NCBI GenBank assembly: GCA_964370395.1
Contig: CAYJIZ010000007.1
Location: 51,893-115,892, forward strand
Source of the DNA: JBGUVL01 sp964370395
GTDB taxonomy: Bacteria > Bacillota_I > Bacilli_A > Erysipelotrichales > Erysipelotrichaceae
Reading direction: 5' to 3'
DNA: 64,000 nucleotides
Shown: in pieces, positions 43,387 to 52,979 of the stretch
Numbering within the stretch: the stretch's first letter is position 1
Layout of the letters: each line of letters opens with the position of its first letter
Notes under the pieces: generated by a model
What the model saw: only the letters and a program-made list of their open reading frames with translations
Told to the model about the DNA's origin: nothing
Databases searched by the model: none
Translations under genes and position numbers: made by a program

Positions 43387-44874
43387 ATGGCAAAGAAATT
43401 ATCGAATTTTGGAAAAGCGATGAAGATGTTGGACATCTCAATTCTTGAAATCGCGCAATTATTATATATTGATAAAACAACAGTGAGTAAGTGGCGTAGT
43501 GGTTCAAGAAAACTATTGAAGCGTTCGCCTTATTTTGACTCGATTGTAACCATTATGATGGAGCGAGAAATGGCGAGTGATGACCATCCTTTTGCTTCGT
43601 TGTGGGCGAAGACAAATGCGAGTGAAGCATTTAGTGAAGAAGTGTTAAAAGAATACATCGCATCGTTTTTATTAGTGAATGACAGCGTTGAGAACGATGT
43701 GTTGTTGGCGAGTTTAGAAGAAGATGGAACCATTCCACAATACAAGTGTTTTGTCGGTGTAGAGGGCAGAAAAAAGGCAGTTGATCATATCTTACAAGTT
43801 GCGGAAAAAATGAATGCTCCTACGCATATTAAAATCTTAGAGTTGGAACAAATGGATTGGTTATGTCGTGATATGGTTTATATGCGTAATGTGATGAAGC
43901 GCTTGGAACGATTGGCATTGAATGGAACACAAATTGATATTGTGTTTTCAACTGCAAATAGTACGAGTGCGTTTCGTACATTCTTATTGCGTTTGGAATC
44001 CGTTCGGTATTTGAAATCCGTGCGCATTCATTTTTTGAATGCAGATCGAATCAATGACTTGATCCCTTGTGTGTATGGAATTCCAGATTATTGTGTAGCA
44101 GTGGGAATGGATAGTGCGGAAGCTTCGGTTCCAATTCATACCAATTTATATAGTGATTATTTAAATGCGCATAAGTATTCTTTGTTTTTTGATAAGGTGA
44201 TTAAAGTGTTTGGTATGACAGCATTAGTGAGTGATCACAATAGTCATATTGATGATATCTTAAAAGCGATTGCGAAAACCTATGACTTCAAACAAGATAT
44301 TGTATTCTTTAGTGATTATTTAAGTGTTACAGCAATGGAAGAAGAGTTATTAGTAGAAATACTTAATCATAATAATGTGGACACAATCCAAAAGGAACGT
44401 TGCTTAGCGTATTATCGTACCCTTAAAAACAGTGTGTTACGTTTGCCTTCTTCTTACTATATGACTTACTATACAAACCTACAAGCACTAGAAGAAGCAC
44501 TTGGCTTTGAAAGTAGTTACGAGTTTGAATTGTCTGCTATTTGTGGGAAACCGATTCATAAAACAAAAGCACAACTACAAAAACATATTCAACAGTTTGT
44601 GAAGTTTCTACAGGACAATGAAAACTTGCGTGTTGTCATCCGTTATGGTGGGCATTCGCGCTTGCGTTCTTACTCTTGGTTAAAGATGAAGTTATGGGAA
44701 TTCTCGTTAAACATACAAATCAATCCGAATGAATACCAGATGGGATTTGTCGATGACGAACATTTGGTTACATTGATTGAAGAGATATGCGAACATAGTT
44801 TGAAACGACATCCTTTAAAGCATAGTATCAAGCAATATAATATTGAGGTATTGCAAGCACTTATTGTAGAATAA
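43387..44874 (+). CDS. large HTH-domain regulator, unknown effector region
   Basis: It has 495 residues from ATG 43387 (AGGAGG upstream). The N-terminal helix-turn-helix is MKMLDISILEIAQLLYIDKT-like followed by TVSKWRSGSRKL (about residues 10-40), close to XRE regulators. The rest, some 430 residues, has no motif I recognise; it is helical and soluble, with no membrane helix. It is followed by a terminator that overlaps its last codons. It is preceded by the TGGCA array, consistent with autoregulation. Confidence 0.7.
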   Translation: MAKKLSNFGKAMKMLDISILEIAQLLYIDKTTVSKWRSGSRKLLKRSPYFDSIVTIMMEREMASDDHPFASLWAKTNASEAFSEEVLKEYIASFLLVNDSVENDVLLASLEEDGTIPQYKCFVGVEGRKKAVDHILQVAEKMNAPTHIKILELEQMDWLCRDMVYMRNVMKRLERLALNGTQIDIVFSTANSTSAFRTFLLRLESVRYLKSVRIHFLNADRINDLIPCVYGIPDYCVAVGMDSAEASVPIHTNLYSDYLNAHKYSLFFDKVIKVFGMTALVSDHNSHIDDILKAIAKTYDFKQDIVFFSDYLSVTAMEEELLVEILNHNNVDTIQKERCLAYYRTLKNSVLRLPSSYYMTYYTNLQALEEALGFESSYEFELSAICGKPIHKTKAQLQKHIQQFVKFLQDNENLRVVIRYGGHSRLRSYSWLKMKLWEFSLNIQINPNEYQMGFVDDEHLVTLIEEICEHSLKRHPLKHSIKQYNIEVLQALIVE

Positions 44875-44884
44875 GTGCTTTTTT
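44855..44884 (+). terminator. terminator overlapping the 3' end of the HTH gene
   Basis: AAGCACTTATT (44855-44865) and AATAAGTGCTT (44870-44880) are followed by TTTT. The stop codon of the gene lies within the right arm. Confidence 0.85.
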
Positions 44885-44997
44885 AAAGGAGAATGGGACG
44901 AATGTCACTTGTTTAAAGAAGAAAAATGTCCTACAATACAATTAGGAAGATTTTAACATAAACAATAAAACAGGAAGATTGAATAAGGGGTGATGAG

Positions 44998-45822
44998 ATG
45001 GAATTACAGGAAAACTCATATACGGGTGAAAAATTAGGGGAAGACGATTATTTTGTTTATTTAAAACCACATGAAAAATTAAAAAATATCGTATCGCATT
45101 ATACGATAGCAAGTTGTGATGAAAGTGTATTAGATAACCAGGAAGAAATGATACATTTGATTCCTGATGTCAGTGGAAGTTTTGTGGTTCAACTACAAAA
45201 ACAAGTGAGTGTGACAATTTGGGGTCCTTCCACAAAGTTAAAAACGATACCAAATGATCGAGGTTCTAGGGTAAAAAGAATATTCGTTGAGTTTTTACCT
45301 GGAGGGATGTACCAAGTCTTAGGGGTACCGATGCGAGAATTGGTTGATCAAACATTACCGTTATGTATGATTAAAAAAGAAATATGCAAACAACTTCGTG
45401 CGCGCTTTGAAAATGTAAGTACATACGATGAAATTGTAGAGGGGCTTAATGAGGTGTTATTGAAGCAAGTGAAGAAACACCCAATGGTACCGAAGATTCA
45501 TACGTTAATTCATCAAATACACCAAACTTCGTTAAAGGAAAGCGTAAAAGAAATCGCCCAACGATTAAAAATTAGCGATCGCCAATTGAATCGTTATGCG
45601 AATAAGTATTTGGGGATGGGAATCAAACGATATGCGAAAATATGCAATGTGAATCGTTTGATTAAGGATATGCAAAAGAAGCGATTCATTGATTTAACCT
45701 TTGAATATGATTACTTTGACCAAGCTCATTTTAACCATGTTTTTAAAGAAGTGTGCCAAACAACACCGAAAGAATACATCACTAACTTGTCCACTTTTTA
45801 CAATGAATTATACAAATTTTGA
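44998..45822 (+). CDS. AraC-family transcriptional regulator (DUF6597-like sensor)
   Basis: It has 274 residues. The N-terminal half has LKPHEKLKNIVSHYTI, LIPDVSGSFVVQL and IFVEFLPGGMYQVLGVPMRE, the pattern seen in AraC proteins with a DUF6597 domain. The C-terminal AraC DNA-binding domain has two helix-turn-helices: KEIAQRLKISDRQLNRYANK and FDQAHFNHVFKEVCQTTPKEY. GGGGTGATGAG precedes the ATG. The target genes are unknown. Confidence 0.88.
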   Translation: MELQENSYTGEKLGEDDYFVYLKPHEKLKNIVSHYTIASCDESVLDNQEEMIHLIPDVSGSFVVQLQKQVSVTIWGPSTKLKTIPNDRGSRVKRIFVEFLPGGMYQVLGVPMRELVDQTLPLCMIKKEICKQLRARFENVSTYDEIVEGLNEVLLKQVKKHPMVPKIHTLIHQIHQTSLKESVKEIAQRLKISDRQLNRYANKYLGMGIKRYAKICNVNRLIKDMQKKRFIDLTFEYDYFDQAHFNHVFKEVCQTTPKEYITNLSTFYNELYKF

Positions 45823-45854
45823 TTATAATAATGATAGATAGGAAAGGAAATTGG

Positions 45855-45974
45855 TTTTATTAAACCAATCTATCGAGGTGTTCACATGGCAACATGTAGC
45901 ATATTGTTATTAGAGTTTATTACCACACAACTTACACACTAATAACAGATTAGGTGCCACTGGCACCTTTTTTT
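45855..45974 (+). ncRNA. candidate mini-gene: leader hairpin, 18-codon ORF and terminator
   Basis: A hairpin (TTGGTTT / AAACCAA, near 45851-45868) is followed by GAGGTG and ATG 45886. The 18-codon ORF (MATCSILLLEFITTQLTH, 45886-45942) ends just before a terminator, AGGTGCC-ACT-GGCACCT (45952-45968) with a T run. TATAAT at 45824-45829 could be a -10 box, but no clear -35 is visible. It may encode a short peptide or be a small RNA. Confidence 0.5.
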
Positions 45975-46066
45975 ATTGGAAGAAAGTGACAGTTATCGCA
46001 TTGAGTATATGAGTGTGCAACCTTTTAAAAAAGGAATATACTAGAATTAGAAAAGAAGGAATGATT

Positions 46067-47389
46067 ATGGAAAAGATACAAGCAAAATTAGTAAGAAAAT
46101 ACATCGGTATTTCTTCATTGGCATTAAGTTCAATATTATATATTATTTCAGGGATCGCTTTTATCGTTTGGAAAAGTGAAGTTCCTCCCGTTGTGCGTTT
46201 TATCGTAGTAGGATACGCATTGGTATTAGGGGTATCTGGTTTGTTGGCTTGTTTTTCTAAGTTTAGCATACCACGCTTATTGCATGCTCTGATGCCCATT
46301 GCATTTGCAATCGTGTTCTTGTTGTTTTTACGCCAAATGTCCACCCTATATGCTCTGTTATTAGGATTGTATATATTGTTGGTGGCAGTGATTAAAGGAA
46401 TTGATTATGCACTGATGAAGGCGAATCATACACCAGGAAGATTGATAAAGTTATTGAATGCAATCATTATCTTGTGCATTAGTTTGCCATTGTTGGTGAA
46501 TCCTTCTCAACATACGACAACCGCATTATTTATTACAGGTGTCTTCTGTATCTTTTATGGATTCACCATTATGGGTGATTTCTTTGTGGAAGTAGCACCG
46601 ATTAAACAAACCAATCGTTTTAAGAAAAGAATGCGTGTGAATTTACCTGTATTCTTAACGATGTTGATGCCAAAGAAAGCCATCAATTACATTAACCAAT
46701 TACTAACAGTAGACGATGATGGAATCATTGAAGAAGACAGCTTTAAAGTAGATGAAGTAGCAGATATCGAAATCTTTATTCATGTTACTGAAAAAGGGTT
46801 TGGAACCATTGGGCATGCTGACTTGTACTTTGAAGGGAACGTATATTGTTATGGAAATTATGACGATGATTCTTTTAAGTTATTTGGTTCCATCGGTGAT
46901 GGTGTGTTATTCACTTGTAAAGATCGTGATCGCTACATTGCCTTTTGTGCAGAAGCGACAGGAGATTCGATTTTCGCGTTTGGGCTTCGTTTAACAGATA
47001 GCCAAAAAGATGCAATTCGGGAACGTTTGCAACAGTTGTTTACTCATGTTTACCCTTGGGAGTGCAAGATGCAACGTTATGAAGAAGGCAAATTAAAGAG
47101 CGATACAAAACCAGATGATTACGCAAGTCGCTTATACGAAGCGACACATGCGAAAATGTATAAGTTTAAAGATACGAGCTTTAAAACGTATTTCGTATTA
47201 ACGACAAACTGTGTAAAACTAACAGACTATGTGATTCGTTCTACTGGTTTGGCTGCAGCGAATCCAAATGGTATTATGTCACCAGGAGCTTATTACGAAT
47301 ATTTTGATCGTCAGTATCATTTGAAACATTCCATTGTGATTTCAAAACAAACGTATCACCATGATGCGACGATTGCGCATGAAAAATAA
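46067..47389 (+). CDS. DUF308-like membrane protein with papain-like C-terminal domain
   Basis: It has 440 residues from ATG 46067 (the ribosome-binding site AGAAGGA is 6 nt upstream; ATG 46061 abuts it). Residues 1-170 hold about six hydrophobic helices of the HdeD/DUF308 type. The C-terminal part is soluble. It has EKGFGTIGHADLYFEGNVYC and LTTNCVKLTDYVIRSTGLAA followed by GIMSPGAYYEYFDRQ, which looks like a permuted Cys peptidase with a Cys (TNC) and an earlier His (GHA). The function and catalytic role are inferred. Confidence 0.65.
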   Translation: MEKIQAKLVRKYIGISSLALSSILYIISGIAFIVWKSEVPPVVRFIVVGYALVLGVSGLLACFSKFSIPRLLHALMPIAFAIVFLLFLRQMSTLYALLLGLYILLVAVIKGIDYALMKANHTPGRLIKLLNAIIILCISLPLLVNPSQHTTTALFITGVFCIFYGFTIMGDFFVEVAPIKQTNRFKKRMRVNLPVFLTMLMPKKAINYINQLLTVDDDGIIEEDSFKVDEVADIEIFIHVTEKGFGTIGHADLYFEGNVYCYGNYDDDSFKLFGSIGDGVLFTCKDRDRYIAFCAEATGDSIFAFGLRLTDSQKDAIRERLQQLFTHVYPWECKMQRYEEGKLKSDTKPDDYASRLYEATHAKMYKFKDTSFKTYFVLTTNCVKLTDYVIRSTGLAAANPNGIMSPGAYYEYFDRQYHLKHSIVISKQTYHHDATIAHEK

Positions 47390-47411
47390 AAAGAAGAATA
47401 CTTAACGAGAT

Positions 47412-47453
47412 AAGATCACAACGAAGTAAACAACACACGGAGTGATCTTTTTT
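47412..47453 (+). terminator. terminator of the DUF308-like gene
   Basis: AAGATCAC (47412-47419) and GTGATCTT (47442-47449) with a long loop, then TTTT. Confidence 0.6.
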
Positions 47454-47480
47454 GCGCGGGTTATAAGATGGCACGCTCGC

Positions 47481-47514
47481 AAAAAAAGATGACTTATCGT
47501 AAGATACGTCATCT
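47481..47514 (-). terminator. terminator of the minus-strand YoaK-like gene
   Basis: On the minus strand AGATGAC and GTCATCT enclose TATC/GATA pairs, then a T run. Confidence 0.85.
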
Positions 47515-47527
47515 AATTAAAACTTGA

Positions 47528-48217
47528 TTAACTTGGTAACTCTTCTTCGCTGTCTATTTCTTTGATAAACATAAGTGCGAAAGCGACAAAGAGGAAGGCG
47601 ACACTACCTAATATGGCTATCGTATTAAATTGCATACTGGCGATACCCCCAATTGCAGCACCGAATGCAAATAAGAAAATAATGAAATAGTAATATTGGC
47701 ATTTCTTTTTTAACGATAAATCTTTATGAATATGATAACGGCATAGTGTCTCACTTGCTGTTCTCAAGTTACCAGTACATAATGTTGTTGTAATGGTTAA
47801 TCCTTTGAATTTGCGGAAACAGTTGATTTGCATCGCACTGGTAAAGGACATCATAACATTTGCTAACATGTTTAATGATTGTGGTAAAAAAGCCACGACA
47901 AGTAACATGATTATTTCAATCGCAACGATGATTTGTCGCCAATGTAATGTTGTGCTGTCTTTGAAGTGATGATGAAAGCGTTCTGTGACATAGATTCCAC
48001 ATACAAAAGCGAGAAGTGGAATGGCGTAGCTTAAAGCTAGTGTAAAATCTAATTGTGCAATGCTTTGGCCAAGAAAGACCATATTCCCTGTTTGTGCATT
48101 GGCAAAGACATGACCACGGCAATTATAGGAATAGGCATCTTGAAATCCTCCTGCTAGTGTTAAAAAACCTGCCAGTAATAAACTTTCCGACATTTGGTTT
48201 GCTCTTAGTCGTTTCAT
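47528..48217 (-). CDS. YoaK family (DUF1275) membrane protein
   Basis: It has 229 residues with about six hydrophobic helices. The N-terminal sequence LTLAGGFQDAYSYNCRGHVF and the QTGNMVFLG segment are the DUF1275 signature. The role is unknown; transport of a small molecule has been proposed for this family. GGGGG precedes the ATG at 48217. It is transcribed divergently from the CorC-like gene. Confidence 0.88.
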   Translation of the reverse strand: MKRLRANQMSESLLLAGFLTLAGGFQDAYSYNCRGHVFANAQTGNMVFLGQSIAQLDFTLALSYAIPLLAFVCGIYVTERFHHHFKDSTTLHWRQIIVAIEIIMLLVVAFLPQSLNMLANVMMSFTSAMQINCFRKFKGLTITTTLCTGNLRTASETLCRYHIHKDLSLKKKCQYYYFIIFLFAFGAAIGGIASMQFNTIAILGSVAFLFVAFALMFIKEIDSEEELPS

Positions 48218-48362
48218 AAGTTACCCCCTGTATGTCTACTATTATACACTGAGTGAGTCATAAATTCGCTATTTATCATTCACTTATTTAAAGAAAATGT
48301 AAAAAATGGAAGAAAAATGAATTTTTTAAAAATGTTAAAATAGTGTGAATTTAGCAGAAGTA

Positions 48363-48391
48363 TTGAAAGTATAAAAAAGGTATGTTATCAT
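48363..48391 (+). promoter_or_regulatory. promoter of the CorC-like gene
   Basis: TTGAAA (48363-48368), a 17-bp spacer and TATCAT (48386-48391). Confidence 0.7.
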
Positions 48392-48419
48392 ACATACATT
48401 TAAGAGGAGAGTAGTATTC

Positions 48420-49757
48420 ATGGAAATTGACCAGGACAGTTTTACTATCATTATGCAATTAGTTTTATTAGTTGTGTTAACACTAATTAATGCCTTTTTT
48501 GCTTGTGCGGAAATGGCGATTGTTTCAATTAATAAAAATAAGATTCGAATGTTGGCGGAAGAAGGAAACAAAAAAGCCAAACGCATCGAGAAGGTACTGG
48601 AAGAACCAACGAAATTTTTATCCACAATACAGGTAGCGATTACGCTGGCTGGTTTTTTTGCAAGTGCCAGTGCGGCAACAGGGATTTCAAAAGTAGTGGG
48701 TGTGCAATTAGAAAGCATGGGCATTCCTTATGCACAAAGTATCGCTATGGTGTTCATTACGATTGTGTTATCGTATTTTACGTTAGTGTTTGGTGAATTG
48801 GTACCAAAGCGTATCGCATTGCAAAAGGCAGAGAGTATTTCTCTATTTTCAATCGGTATTATTAATTTTGTATCAAAAGTAGCATCGCCGTTTATTAAGG
48901 TGTTGTCGCTATCGACAAACTTTATTTTACGCGTGGTGGGAATGAAAAGCGAAGGCTTGGAGGAACAAGTTTCGGAAGAGGAAATCCGTTCGCTAATTGA
49001 AGTAGGACAAGAAAAAGGAGTGTTTAATCAATCGCAAAAAGATATGATTACTTCTATGTTTGAATTCGATGATATCATTGCTCGAGAAGTGATGAGTCCA
49101 CGTAAAAACGTGTTTGCGATTTGTTTGGAAGACGACTTAAGTACATACCTTGAAACGATGTTAAATACGAAGTACGCACGTATTCCAGTGTATAGTGAGA
49201 GTGTGGATAATGTAGTTGGAGTATTGTATATGCGGGATTTCTATTTGTTGGCATACCAAAAAGGGTTTGCGAATGTAGATATCAAAGAGTTGTTACACGA
49301 ACCTTACTTTGTGCCAGAAACGAAAAAAATCGATTGTTTGTTTCAAGAGATGCAAGCGAAGAAGAAATACATTGCTATCGTAATTGATGAATATGGAAGT
49401 TTCTCTGGTATCGTTACGATTGAGGATTTGGTAGAAGAAGTAATGGGTGAGATTGAAGACGAATCGGATGATGATGAAGTGATGATCGTGAAGTTGAATG
49501 CACGTGAATACCAAATTGATGCGCGTATGCCATTAAATGATGTGAATGATGAATTGGGGTTACGCTTGCAATCCACGAGCAGTGATACATTGTCGGGGTA
49601 TTTGATTGAGCATTTGGGTTATATACCGCAATCGAAAGAATCGCGTGAAATCGTGATTGATCACTTGCATTTTCGTATTTTAGAAGTGGAAGACAAACGT
49701 ATTGTGAAAGTACAAGTAAAGATTATGGAAGAGCAGACAGAGGTGGAAGAAGATTAA
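48420..49757 (+). CDS. hemolysin-family CNNM/CorC-like protein (DUF21, CBS pair, CorC_HlyC)
   Basis: It has 445 residues. Residues 1-190 form a DUF21 membrane domain (about four helices, VLTLINAFFACAEMAIVSIN). A CBS pair follows (VMSPRKNVFAICLE and YIAIVIDEYGSFSGIVTIED), then the CorC_HlyC domain (REYQIDARMPLNDVNDELGL). The family includes magnesium and cobalt transport proteins. The older name hemolysin does not imply a toxin. TAAGAGGAG precedes the ATG. It is 25 nt from the ABC exporter. Confidence 0.92.
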   Translation: MEIDQDSFTIIMQLVLLVVLTLINAFFACAEMAIVSINKNKIRMLAEEGNKKAKRIEKVLEEPTKFLSTIQVAITLAGFFASASAATGISKVVGVQLESMGIPYAQSIAMVFITIVLSYFTLVFGELVPKRIALQKAESISLFSIGIINFVSKVASPFIKVLSLSTNFILRVVGMKSEGLEEQVSEEEIRSLIEVGQEKGVFNQSQKDMITSMFEFDDIIAREVMSPRKNVFAICLEDDLSTYLETMLNTKYARIPVYSESVDNVVGVLYMRDFYLLAYQKGFANVDIKELLHEPYFVPETKKIDCLFQEMQAKKKYIAIVIDEYGSFSGIVTIEDLVEEVMGEIEDESDDDEVMIVKLNAREYQIDARMPLNDVNDELGLRLQSTSSDTLSGYLIEHLGYIPQSKESREIVIDHLHFRILEVEDKRIVKVQVKIMEEQTEVEED

Positions 49758-49782
49758 ATTTCAATAAGGAAAGGTAAGAATT

Positions 49783-52104
49783 ATGCTGCAATTAAAAAAG
49801 ATCAAGAAGAGCTATCGCACTGGGGACTTTGTGCAAGATGCATTAAAGGGAGTGAACCTAACATTTCGTAAAAGTGAATTTGTTGCGATTTTAGGACCAA
49901 GTGGTAGTGGGAAAACAACATTATTAAATATCATTGGGGGATTGGATCGCTACGATAGTGGAGATTTAATTATTAATGACAAAAGTACGAAAGATTTTAA
50001 ACAGACAGAGTGGGATGCGTATCGTAATAACTGTGTCGGGTTTATTTTCCAATCGTATAATTTGATTTCGCATATTACGGTTTTGAATAATGTGGAAATG
50101 AGTATGACCTTAAGTGGGTATTCGCATAGCGAAAGAAAAGCAAAGGCATTAGAAGCGTTGGATAAAGTGGGACTAAAAGACCATGCACACAAAAAACCGA
50201 ATCAGTTATCAGGTGGACAAATGCAACGTGTTGCGATTGCTCGTGCGCTTGTAAATGATCCAAACATCATTTTAGCGGATGAACCAACAGGGGCACTGGA
50301 TTCCCAAACAAGTGTGCAAATCATGGAGTTAATTCGTGAAGTAGCGAGTGATAAACTTGTTATTATGGTTACGCATAACCCTGAGTTAGCGAATACGTAT
50401 GCCAATCGTATCGTTACTTTTAAAGATGGGGAAATGGTACAGGATACCAATCCAGTAACAGAAAGCGAACCCAATGTAGGGAAACTAACAATTAAGAAAA
50501 CAGCAATGAGTTATTTCAGCGCGATTGCTTTGTCGTTTAATAATATAAAGACCAAGAAAGGAAGAACGATTTTAACATCGTTCGCTTCGAGTATTGGGAT
50601 TATAGGGATTGCTTTGATATTAGCGCTGTCGAATGGATTTCAAATTGAAATTAATGATTTTGAAAAAGAGTCATTGTCACAAATGCCAATTATGATTAGT
50701 GAGCAAAGTATTGAGATGAGTGCGGATATGATGCAACAATTCTCAGATAGTGACACAACAGATGGGTTAAAAAAGTATACGAAGAAAAAAGAAGTGGGTG
50801 TCGTAAAGGATATGCATGAGGTAATGATGCATACTAACGTGTTAACCAATGAGTATTTTGATTACTTAAAGAAATTGGATAAGAAGTACGTTGGTGGTAT
50901 TTCGTATATGCGAAGTACTGCGATGAATATCTTAGTGAAAGATAGCGATGGACAAGTGAGTAAAGTAAATAACCAGCAATCGATGATGAATGGATGGCAA
51001 GTGTTTCCTACTTCACTCGACAATGGAGAAGAAGGAATTGTAGCGCAAAACTACGATGTGATCGCAGGTGAAATTGATACGAAGAAACCTGGGTTAATTT
51101 TGATTGTGGATCCTCAAAATCGATTATCAGACACACAGTTAAAATCATTGGGGTTTGCTGCCGACAAAAACATTCCTTTTGCGGATATTATGGATAAGCA
51201 ATTCAAAGTGATTCCAAATGATGTGTACTACGAAGACAAGGGTATGTTTTTTATCGCCAACCAAGATAATGCTGCGATGTACGATAACAGTGCAGATCTA
51301 AGTATTGGCGTACAAGCGATTTTACGTGGAAAACCAGACAAAGAGTTAGTGGCATCGAATAGTGGTATTTTATATACAGAAGCATTGGTGGATGACATTA
51401 TTGCGATGAACCAAAATTCAGCTGTAATTAAAAAGCAAAAAGAAGTGGATTACAATGTGTTAAGTGGACAACCTTTCGACAACAAAGAAGGTTCAACCAA
51501 CACCAAAGATATGATGATGTCATATTTGGGAGCGGATACGATTCCTGCTGGCGTTTCGATTTATCCAAAAAACTTTGCAGCCAAAGAAAAGATTTTAGAT
51601 TATTTGGATGCTTACAATAAGGGCAAAGACAAAGTGGATACGATTCAATACAACGATATGGCAAGTATGCTAAGTGCGCTTTCAGGTGACATCATGGGCG
51701 CCATTACGATTGTGTTAATTGCTTTCTCAGCTATCTCATTAATCGTATCGAGTATCATGATCGGTATCATTACGTATATCTCCGTATTAGAGCGTACGAA
51801 GGAAATTGGTATCTTGCGTGCCTTAGGGGCAAGAAAACGTGATATCACCCGTGTATTTAACGCAGAGACATTAATTATTGGAATATGCAGTGGTGTATTG
51901 GGAATCACAATTGCACAGCTGTTGACGATTCCAGCTAATATCATCATTGAAGATTTATCTGGATTAGCAAATGTTGCTAAGTTAGATCCTATTCATGCTA
52001 TAATATTAGTAGCAATAAGCGTTGCGTTAACGTTAATTGGTGGCTTTATACCAGCTAAAATGGCAAGTAAGAAAGACCCGGTAATCGCGCTACGCAGTGA
52101 ATAG
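49783..52104 (+). CDS. ABC transporter fused ATPase-permease (MacB-like, FtsX domain)
   Basis: It has 773 residues. Residues 1-230 are the ATPase: Walker A GPSGSGKTT, signature LSGGQMQR, Walker B IILADEPTGALD. The remainder has a first membrane helix near residue 270 (ILTSFASSIGIIGIALILAL), a large extracellular domain and three C-terminal helices of the FtsX type (GAITIVLIAFSAISLIVSSI, VLERTKEIGILRALGARKRD). This is a MacB-type exporter in one chain. Its cargo is unknown. Confidence 0.9.
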   Translation: MLQLKKIKKSYRTGDFVQDALKGVNLTFRKSEFVAILGPSGSGKTTLLNIIGGLDRYDSGDLIINDKSTKDFKQTEWDAYRNNCVGFIFQSYNLISHITVLNNVEMSMTLSGYSHSERKAKALEALDKVGLKDHAHKKPNQLSGGQMQRVAIARALVNDPNIILADEPTGALDSQTSVQIMELIREVASDKLVIMVTHNPELANTYANRIVTFKDGEMVQDTNPVTESEPNVGKLTIKKTAMSYFSAIALSFNNIKTKKGRTILTSFASSIGIIGIALILALSNGFQIEINDFEKESLSQMPIMISEQSIEMSADMMQQFSDSDTTDGLKKYTKKKEVGVVKDMHEVMMHTNVLTNEYFDYLKKLDKKYVGGISYMRSTAMNILVKDSDGQVSKVNNQQSMMNGWQVFPTSLDNGEEGIVAQNYDVIAGEIDTKKPGLILIVDPQNRLSDTQLKSLGFAADKNIPFADIMDKQFKVIPNDVYYEDKGMFFIANQDNAAMYDNSADLSIGVQAILRGKPDKELVASNSGILYTEALVDDIIAMNQNSAVIKKQKEVDYNVLSGQPFDNKEGSTNTKDMMMSYLGADTIPAGVSIYPKNFAAKEKILDYLDAYNKGKDKVDTIQYNDMASMLSALSGDIMGAITIVLIAFSAISLIVSSIMIGIITYISVLERTKEIGILRALGARKRDITRVFNAETLIIGICSGVLGITIAQLLTIPANIIIEDLSGLANVAKLDPIHAIILVAISVALTLIGGFIPAKMASKKDPVIALRSE

Positions 52105-52119
52105 AAAGTAGGGCAAAAT

Positions 52120-52734
52120 ATGAATAGACCATTTTCAAAGATATGGAAAGAAACCTTAATTATCGCATTGTGTTTTGTTTTATTAGGATGCTTCATGTTG
52201 ATGCAACCAGATAAGACACTTGCATTTTTCTCTTATATTATCGGTGCATTTATTTTAGTATTAGCGGTGTTTGCATTTTATCGCCATTATCGCTTACAAA
52301 GAATGCTGACATTTGAATTGTTTTATGGCATTATTTGTAGTGTTGGAGCACTCTTAATCTTTTTGAACCAAAGTATTGTAGAAACACTGATTCCTCTTGT
52401 ATTAGGGATTGTGATGATTGCCAACAGTATTTTTAAATTACGTTATATCTTTATGCTTCAACAAAATAAAGTAGAGCGTTGGTATGTATCTTTAATTTTA
52501 TCACTCGTGAAAATTGCGTTAGGAATTCTTATTATTACTAACCCTTTCGCAACTATGATTACCTTAACCCAATTGATTGGGATTGTGGTCATCTTATTCG
52601 CGATATGTGATATGGTAGATTTGATTTTTATTAAGGTGTATTTAAAAGAATCGATCGATGAAGAAAGTGGTAAAAAGAACAAAAAAAGAGATGCAATTGA
52701 AGATGTGGAATACTCACAAATAGATGAAAAATAA
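52120..52734 (+). CDS. HdeD/DUF308-type membrane protein
   Basis: It has 204 residues and about six hydrophobic helices in two repeats, with a polar acidic C-terminal tail (EDVEYSQIDEK). HdeD-like proteins have been linked to acid resistance, but the function here is unknown. The gene follows the ABC exporter by 15 nt and ends at a two-part terminator. Confidence 0.82.
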   Translation: MNRPFSKIWKETLIIALCFVLLGCFMLMQPDKTLAFFSYIIGAFILVLAVFAFYRHYRLQRMLTFELFYGIICSVGALLIFLNQSIVETLIPLVLGIVMIANSIFKLRYIFMLQQNKVERWYVSLILSLVKIALGILIITNPFATMITLTQLIGIVVILFAICDMVDLIFIKVYLKESIDEESGKKNKKRDAIEDVEYSQIDEK

Positions 52735-52737
52735 AAA

Positions 52738-52799
52738 CGATAGGTAAGAAATCGTCGTGCTAGTAGTAGCGACGACACACTTACCTATCGTCTTTTTTT
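52738..52799 (+). terminator. large nested terminator after the DUF308 gene
   Basis: An outer stem CGATAGGTAAG / CTTACCTATCG encloses an inner stem TCGTCG / CGACGA, followed by TCTTTTTTT. Confidence 0.9.
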
Positions 52800-52979
52800 A
52801 TGAGGTAGGAAACAAAAGAATGAATAAAAAAGTGATTTTGTGATAAATAAGATAACCAGTTTTGGTTAAAAAATCATAAAATGCTAGTAAATATGGTTAT
52901 TTTTGTATATTTTTTTCCGATATAAAAGGATTTTTATGGTATGATTACATTAGGTATACAGTTGGATGAGGAGGATCTT

